From Pseudomonadota bacterium (GTDB lineage Bacteria; Pseudomonadota; Gammaproteobacteria; Burkholderiales; Burkholderiaceae_D): a DNA stretch of 18,983 bases. The number at the start of each line of letters is the position of its first letter. Position 1 is the first letter of the stretch. This document shows, one piece after another, positions 14,936-18,983 of this stretch. The stretch lies in contig JAFAGG010000101.1 in NCBI GenBank assembly GCA_023422955.1, positions 1 through 18,983 of the forward strand, in the 5' to 3' direction. The notes beneath the pieces were generated by a model that saw only the letters and a list, made by a program, of their open reading frames with translations, did not search any database and was not told the DNA's origin. Position numbers and translations under genes: made by a program.

Positions 14936-15706
14936 ATGTGGCACGACGTCAGGTTGCTGAACATGATTTCCAGCACGCTGCTGGGAATCCTGGCGCTTTT
15001 GCTGCTGGCTTCCGGCCTGTGGTGGGTGGCGCAGCAGCCGACGTTTGCGCTCAAGGCCATACGCGTGGCGGGCTCGGAAGGAAGAAGTCTGGACTATGTG
15101 AATCAGCTGACGGTAAAAAATACGGCACTGCCTCGCATCAGGGGGAATTTCTTTACGGTGGACCTGGAGTCGGTGCGCAAGGCTTTCGAAGCCGTGCCGT
15201 GGGTGAGGAGAGCAAGCGTAAAGCGGCAGTGGCCTAACCAGTTGGTGGTGACGGTGGAAGAGCATCGTCCCCTGGGCACCTGGGGCGATCAGGGCAAGCT
15301 GGTGTCGGTGAAGGGCGATGTGTTTACCGCCAACCTCGCGGAAGCAGAGGAAGGCGGAAGGCTCTCGGAGCTGTCGGGTCCGGCTGGTAGCGAGAAGGAA
15401 GTGGTGGCACGGTTTTACGATCTGCACACCTGGCTGACGCCGCTTGGCGTGGAGCCGGTGGAGTTGAAGCTGTCGGAGCGTTATGCGTGGACGGCCGTGC
15501 TCGACAACGGCATCGTGGTGGAACTGGGACGCGAGTGGAACAGCGACACGCTGCACTCGAAGGTGGAACGAATGGTAGGAATATATCCGCAACTGGCAGC
15601 GCGGCTGCCGGACCGGATAGAGAAGCTGGATCTGCGGTACCGAAACGGCTTGGCGGTCACAGCCAAGGGGTTGTCTCTCGACAAAGAGACGAAAAAGGGC
15701 AAGTAA
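14936..15706 (+). CDS. ftsQ: Cell division protein FtsQ
   Basis: FtsQ is a bitopic divisome protein that bridges early and late division proteins through FtsB and FtsL. The product is 256 aa: a short cytoplasmic N-terminus, a membrane helix at about residues 11-31 (ISSTLLGILALLLLASGLWWV), the POTRA domain (about 36-108, beginning FALKAIRVAG and ending WPNQLVVTVEEH) and the beta domain (111-245, with RPLGTWGDQGKLVSVKGDVF). GGAAAA (14925-14930) lies 5 bases before ATG 14936. The frame ends 6 bases before ftsA. The C-terminal tail is lysine-rich (DKETKKGK). Confidence 0.95.
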   Translation: MWHDVRLLNMISSTLLGILALLLLASGLWWVAQQPTFALKAIRVAGSEGRSLDYVNQLTVKNTALPRIRGNFFTVDLESVRKAFEAVPWVRRASVKRQWPNQLVVTVEEHRPLGTWGDQGKLVSVKGDVFTANLAEAEEGGRLSELSGPAGSEKEVVARFYDLHTWLTPLGVEPVELKLSERYAWTAVLDNGIVVELGREWNSDTLHSKVERMVGIYPQLAARLPDRIEKLDLRYRNGLAVTAKGLSLDKETKKGK

Positions 15707-15712
15707 CAAAAA

Positions 15713-16945
15713 ATGACAAGAGATGCGAAGAACCTGATTGTTGGCCTGGACATCGGCACCTCCAAGGTGGCTGCCGTGGTGGCTCAGATCCTGCCCAATG
15801 GGCGGCATGAAGTCATTGGTCTGGGGCAGCACGAATCCAGAGGGCTGAAGAAGGGCGTGGTGGTCAACATCGAAGCCACGGTCGAATCCATACAGCGCGC
15901 TCTGGAAGAAGCGGAATTGATGGCTGACTGCAAGATCCGGAATGTTTATACCGGTATCGCCGGCAGCCATATCCGTAGCTTCAATTCCAGCGGCATGGTG
16001 GCGATCAAGGACAAGGAAGTGACGGCTGCTGATGTGGCGCGCGTGATCGAAACCGCCAAGGCCGTCAACATCCCGACCGATCAGCAGTTGCTGCATACGG
16101 TGCCGCAGGAATTCATCGTCGACAGCCAGGAAGATGTGCGCGAGCCGATAGGCATGAGCGGCATACGGCTGGAGGTGAAAGTTCACATCGTGACCGGCGC
16201 GGTGTCTGCGGTTCAGAACATCGTGAAATGCATACGGCGCTGCGGCCTGGAAGTGTCCGACCTGATCCTGCAGCCGATGGCTTCGGCCGATGCGGTGCTG
16301 ACCTCGGATGAAAAGGAACTGGGCGTGGTGCTGGTGGATATCGGCGGCGGCACGACCGATGTGGCGATCTTTACGGAAGGCGCGATTCGCCACACGGCGG
16401 TGATTCCGATTGCGGGCGACCAGATCACCAACGATATTGCAATGGCCTTGCGTACGCCTACGGCTGACGCGGAAGAGATCAAGCTGCGTTTCGGCGTGGC
16501 CAAGCAGGTGCTGGCGGATCCGGCGCAGAACATCGAAGTGCCGGGCCTGGGTGATCGCGGCGCGCGCGTGTTGTCGCGCCAGTCGCTGGCCGCTGTGATC
16601 GAGCCGCGCGTGGAAGAGCTGTTTGCGCTGGTGCACCAGGTAGTGCGCGAGTCGGGTTACGAAGAAGTGCTGTCGTCCGGCATCGTGCTGACCGGCGGAT
16701 CGACGCTGATGCCGGGAATGGTGGAGCTGGCTGAGGATATTTTCCTGAAGCCTGCACGCGTGGCCGTGCCGGAATACAGCGGTCAGCTGGCAGATGTGGT
16801 GCGTAGCCCGCGTTATGCCACGGCATTGGGTTTGTTGATGGAAGCGAAGAGGCAGTACTTGCGTGGACAGGTCGTCACGCGCCAGGAGGGGTCGGTCAAG
16901 GCAGTGTGGAAGCGGATGAAGGAATGGTTCTTGGGTAATTTTTGA
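15713..16945 (+). CDS. ftsA: Cell division protein FtsA
   Basis: FtsA is an actin-like ATPase that tethers FtsZ filaments to the inner membrane and recruits later division proteins. The 410-aa product shows the phosphate-1 motif G-L-D-I-G-T-S-K-V (11-19), a 1C interaction domain at about 85-165, the phosphate-2 motif D-I-G-G-G-T-T-D (209-216), the adenosine motif L-T-G-G-S-T-L-M-P-G (326-335), and a C-terminal amphipathic helix VWKRMKEWFLGNF (398-410), the membrane-targeting sequence. The start follows ftsQ by 6 bases with a modest AAAGGG site inside ftsQ (15694-15699). It is separated from ftsZ by a 162-base spacer holding repeats. Confidence 0.98.
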   Translation: MTRDAKNLIVGLDIGTSKVAAVVAQILPNGRHEVIGLGQHESRGLKKGVVVNIEATVESIQRALEEAELMADCKIRNVYTGIAGSHIRSFNSSGMVAIKDKEVTAADVARVIETAKAVNIPTDQQLLHTVPQEFIVDSQEDVREPIGMSGIRLEVKVHIVTGAVSAVQNIVKCIRRCGLEVSDLILQPMASADAVLTSDEKELGVVLVDIGGGTTDVAIFTEGAIRHTAVIPIAGDQITNDIAMALRTPTADAEEIKLRFGVAKQVLADPAQNIEVPGLGDRGARVLSRQSLAAVIEPRVEELFALVHQVVRESGYEEVLSSGIVLTGGSTLMPGMVELAEDIFLKPARVAVPEYSGQLADVVRSPRYATALGLLMEAKRQYLRGQVVTRQEGSVKAVWKRMKEWFLGNF

Positions 16946-16948
16946 TTT

Positions 16949-17029
16949 TTTAAGTAATAAATATTAAGCAATAAAAATTAAGCAATAAGAACGTACGTAA
17001 TAAGAACGCAATAACGAATGTAGTAATAA
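16949..17029 (+). repeat. Degenerate AT-rich tandem repeat between ftsA and ftsZ (six AATAA units)
   Basis: AATAA occurs at 16956, 16970, 16984, 16999, 17010 and 17025, with steps of 14, 14, 15, 11 and 15 bp. The first three units align as 14-mers: TTTAAGTAATAAAT, ATTAAGCAATAAAA and ATTAAGCAATAAGA. Later units have the core ACG-(C/T)-AATAA. ACGTACGT at 16991-16998 is an 8-bp palindrome. The block is far more AT-rich than the flanking genes and has no coding frame. It could be an UP-like or protein-binding element for ftsZ expression, or simple replication slippage. Confidence 0.7.
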
Positions 17030-17107
17030 CAAACGCAGTTCTCGGTTGCCAGTTTTCCCATCGCGTGATGATTGGGGACCGCAAATTGCATCTAGACAGG
17101 AGTCATC
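17030..17107 (+). promoter_or_regulatory. ftsZ leader with strong ribosome-binding site
   Basis: ACAGGAGTC, with AGGAG at 17098-17102, lies 5 bases before ATG 17108 and fixes the ftsZ start. A possible extra promoter, TTGCCA (17046-17051) with GATGAT (17067-17072), has only a 15-bp spacer, so I give it little weight. ftsZ genes often have their own promoters because FtsZ is needed in excess over FtsA. Confidence 0.5.
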
Positions 17108-18289
17108 ATGGAAATCGATATGCTGGATATAACAGGAAGGGGTACCGTCATTAAGGTCGTAGGCGTCGGCGGCGCTGGCGGCAATGCGGTACAGCACATG
17201 ATCAACAAGGGCGTGAATGGCGTCGAGTTCATCGCAGCCAACACCGATGCACAGGCGCTCAGAACCTCTAAGGCGCACAATGTGATCCAGATCGGCGAAA
17301 CCGGCCTGGGCGCTGGCATGCGTCCCGACGTGGGCCGCCAACTGGCAGAAGAAACGCGTTCGCGCATCGAAGATGCGCTGCGCGGTGCGCACATGGTCTT
17401 CATCGCAGCCGGCATGGGCGGCGGCACCGGGACCGGCGCCGCACCCGTCGTTGCAGAGGTCGCCAAGGAGCTGGGCGCGCTGACCGTGGCAGTGGTTTCC
17501 AAGCCCTTCTCCTATGAAGGTCAGAAGTGCATGGATCTCGCCAATGAGGGTTTGGCCGAACTGGAAAAGCATGTCGATTCCCTGATCGTGATCCTGAACG
17601 AGAAGCTGGAAGACATTTACGAAGACGACAGCATGATGGAATGGCTGCAGCACGCCGACGATGTGCTGAACAATGCGGTGGCCGGTATTGCCGAAATCAT
17701 CAACGTGCCGGGTCATATCAACGTCGACTTCAATGACGTGAAAACCATCATGGGCGAGCAGGGCAAGGCCATGATGGGTACCGCCACCGCCGCCGGCGTG
17801 GATCGCGCGCGCATCGCTGCCGAACAGGCCGTGGCATCGCCGCTGCTGGATGGCATCGACCTGTCCGGCGCGCGCGGCGTGCTGGTGAACGTCACTGCCA
17901 GCCGCAGCCTGAAGGGTAAGGAAATCAAGGAAGTCATGGCTACCGTGCGCGCTTTCGCCGCACCGGATGCTTCGATTGCACAGGGCATCGCCTACGACGA
18001 TGAAATGGGTGATGAAATCCGCGTGACCGTGGTCGCCACCGGCCTGGGCCGTGCCCGCAAGAACATGCAGCTCGTGCCCGAGCCCATGCTGCGTACCGGC
18101 ACTCACAACGAGCCTATCGTCGCCATGGGCAATGCCGATGCGCTGGGACAGGCCGTGCCTTCCTTCAGCGGCTTGAAAGCGCCGGCAGTATGGCGCCGCG
18201 AATCGGCTTCCGAAACCGTGCGCGCGCTGGAAAAGAATGGCATGGAAACCTATGACATTCCGGCTTTCCTGCGCAAGCAAGCGGACTAA
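17108..18289 (+). CDS. ftsZ: Cell division GTPase FtsZ
   Basis: FtsZ is a tubulin homologue that polymerises into the division ring. The product is 393 aa. GTP-binding features are VVGVGGAGGNAV (17-28), the tubulin signature G-G-G-T-G-T-G (104-110) and the T7 loop N-V-D-F-N-D-V (205-211), with catalytic aspartates D207 and D210. SPLLDGIDLSGARGVLVNVTA follows in the C-terminal domain. A variable linker of about 60 residues ends in the conserved tail D-I-P-A-F-L-R-K-Q (383-391), which binds FtsA and other partners. The segment LNEKLEDIYEDDSMMEWLQ (163-181) differs from the E. coli IPNDKLLKVL version but looks like other betaproteobacterial FtsZ. A terminator 80 bases downstream ends the cluster. 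Confidence 0.98.
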   Translation: MEIDMLDITGRGTVIKVVGVGGAGGNAVQHMINKGVNGVEFIAANTDAQALRTSKAHNVIQIGETGLGAGMRPDVGRQLAEETRSRIEDALRGAHMVFIAAGMGGGTGTGAAPVVAEVAKELGALTVAVVSKPFSYEGQKCMDLANEGLAELEKHVDSLIVILNEKLEDIYEDDSMMEWLQHADDVLNNAVAGIAEIINVPGHINVDFNDVKTIMGEQGKAMMGTATAAGVDRARIAAEQAVASPLLDGIDLSGARGVLVNVTASRSLKGKEIKEVMATVRAFAAPDASIAQGIAYDDEMGDEIRVTVVATGLGRARKNMQLVPEPMLRTGTHNEPIVAMGNADALGQAVPSFSGLKAPAVWRRESASETVRALEKNGMETYDIPAFLRKQAD

Positions 18290-18296
18290 GTCCGTG

Positions 18297-18334
18297 CAGC
18301 GGGAATAACTCCCGCTGTGCCGGCGCGTCCGGCA
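18297..18334 (+). repeat. Two abutting GC-rich hairpins after ftsZ
   Basis: CAGCGGGA (18297-18304) pairs perfectly with TCCCGCTG (18310-18317) around ATAAC. Immediately after, TGCCGG (18318-18323) pairs with CCGGCA (18329-18334) around CGCGT. Neither has a T-tract, so they are not classical terminators. They could stabilise the 3' end of the ftsZ message or pause RNA polymerase ahead of the true terminator. Confidence 0.6.
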
Positions 18335-18368
18335 TGACTCTTGATAATTGCGGCGATAGTCCTACTTA

Positions 18369-18408
18369 ATGCCTGCATTCCGAGCATACGGGATGCAGGC
18401 ATTTTTTT
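18369..18408 (+). terminator. Rho-independent terminator of the dcw cluster
   Basis: ATGCCTGCATTCCG (18369-18382) pairs with CGGGATGCAGGCAT (18389-18402) in a 14-bp stem with one G-T wobble and a 6-base AGCATA loop. It runs straight into seven T residues (18402-18408). It separates ftsZ from the peroxiredoxin-like gene, so the latter probably has its own promoter or depends on readthrough. No T-tract exists on the other strand, so it acts on + strand transcripts only. Confidence 0.93.
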
Positions 18409-18444
18409 AATAATTCACATAGGTAGCTAGTAGGAGGATTATTA

Positions 18445-18915
18445 ATGATTCAAGTAGGTAATCATCTGCCCCAAGGCCAACTGGTTGAATTTGTTGAAAA
18501 TCAGGAGGGCAAGTCTGGCCCGCAGGTTTTCAATGCTGGCGATGCGGCAAAAGGCAAGAAGATTGCTGTGCTCGCCTTGCCCCTGACTTTCTCCGGCAAT
18601 GCACTGCAGCGGATCGAAGCCTGCAGCAGGCAAGGAATTGAGGAGATCTGGTGTTTTGTTGGTCAGGATCCGGCTTTCGTGGCAGCCTGGAGAAAGAAGC
18701 TCCAAGCCCTGTCCGGCAAGCTTAGGCTGGTATCCGACGGCAACGGTGTCTATGTGCAGGCGCTGGGCCTGAGCGCGGAGCCGGGCGTGGCGGGGAATGC
18801 TACTTACCGTTCGTCTTTGCTAGTGGACGATGGCATCGTGAAGCGGTTCGACGTGGATGTCAGCATCCGGCCCGATGCTTCCAACGATGGAAAAGCGGTA
18901 GCCCAGGCCGCCTAA
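18445..18915 (+). CDS. Peroxiredoxin 5-like protein lacking the peroxidatic cysteine
   Basis: The 156-aa product matches the Prx5/AhpE-like thioredoxin fold: MIQVGNHLPQGQLVEF at the start, GKKIAVLALP (37-46), GIEEIWCFVGQDPAFVAAW (64-82), and LLVDDGIVKRFDVD (125-138). In active members the LP is followed by G-A-F-T-P-T-C-S and a helix; here it is P-L-T-F-S-G-N-A-L-Q (46-55). The peroxidatic cysteine position is alanine and roughly ten residues of the following helix are missing. Remaining cysteines are C60 and C70, the latter at the commonly conserved EIWC position. The gene has a strong AGGAGG site (18432-18437), intact frame and normal codon use, so it looks expressed rather than decayed. 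The function is unknown; peroxidase activity of the usual kind is unlikely. Confidence 0.75.
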   Translation: MIQVGNHLPQGQLVEFVENQEGKSGPQVFNAGDAAKGKKIAVLALPLTFSGNALQRIEACSRQGIEEIWCFVGQDPAFVAAWRKKLQALSGKLRLVSDGNGVYVQALGLSAEPGVAGNATYRSSLLVDDGIVKRFDVDVSIRPDASNDGKAVAQAA

Positions 18916-18983
18916 GCGCCATGCCGGTTGCATGATGATCTAATCCTTGTAGCCGGCAATCCCGCAAGCGCGCCACATCGTGG
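18916..18983. other. Start of the next intergenic region
   Basis: There is no gene in the last 68 bases. GCCGG and CCGGC (about 18923-18956) could pair around a loop of about 25 bases, but without a T-tract. In related genomes lpxC usually follows here; it is not visible in the window. Confidence 0.4.

Noticed and set aside
14777..16636. Long minus-strand open frame of about 619 codons opposite ddl, ftsQ and ftsA
   Set aside because: Same reasons: antisense shadow of conserved genes with H/R/Q-rich composition and no recognisable domain.
16949..17029. CRISPR array
   Set aside because: The units are about 14 bp, degenerate and contiguous, with no spacers. No CRISPR-like structure exists elsewhere in the window.
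17046..17072. TTGCCA...GATGAT as an ftsZ promoter
   Set aside because: The spacer is only 15 bp and the -10 match is weak. It is mentioned only as a possibility in the leader entry.

Overview
The window holds a complete dcw (division and cell wall) cluster on the + strand. The gene order is mraZ-rsmH-ftsL-ftsI-murE-murF-mraY-murD-ftsW-murG-murC-ddl-ftsQ-ftsA-ftsZ, preceded by an RNase P RNA gene and followed by a peroxiredoxin-like gene. The protein sequences (389-aa MraY, 495-aa MurD with a basic insertion, FtsZ ending DIPAFLRKQAD), the moderate G+C content and the ftsZ-peroxiredoxin neighbourhood point to a betaproteobacterium of the Burkholderiales, probably Oxalobacteraceae (Herminiimonas or Janthinobacterium-like). 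That placement is inference from remembered family sequences, not from a search.

Layout. 1-128: the 3' end of an IS5-family insertion sequence, with the last 37 codons of its transposase. 298-641: rnpB, with a -10 box and GC-rich discriminator just upstream. 642-950: non-coding DNA with a 14-bp perfect palindrome and a 9-bp direct repeat. 951-1075: the probable mraZ promoter and four GTG-type MraZ boxes at an exact 10-bp period, then the mraZ leader. 1076-16945: the division and peptidoglycan genes, mostly overlapping by 1-4 bases (ATGA junctions) or separated by a few bases. The exception is ftsW-murG (11295-11459), where a 'PHPNPPL'-type dispersed palindromic repeat has entered and the junction sequence (ribosome-binding site plus start) now occurs twice. 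16946-17107: an AT-rich spacer with six AATAA units before ftsZ. 17108-18289: ftsZ, followed by two abutting hairpins and a strong intrinsic terminator. 18445-18915: a Prx5-like protein that has lost its peroxidatic cysteine motif.

How the genes work together. MurC, MurE, MurF, MurD and Ddl build UDP-MurNAc-pentapeptide in the cytoplasm. MraY and MurG turn it into lipid II. FtsW and FtsI polymerise and crosslink lipid II at the septum. FtsL and FtsQ are septal scaffold and regulators, FtsA tethers FtsZ to the membrane, and FtsZ forms the ring. MraZ probably represses the operon through the repeats in front of it, and RsmH methylates 16S rRNA. No wholly new system is evident. The most interesting points are the ftsW-murG repeat insertion with its duplicated start site, the cysteine-less peroxiredoxin, and the repeat array ahead of ftsZ.
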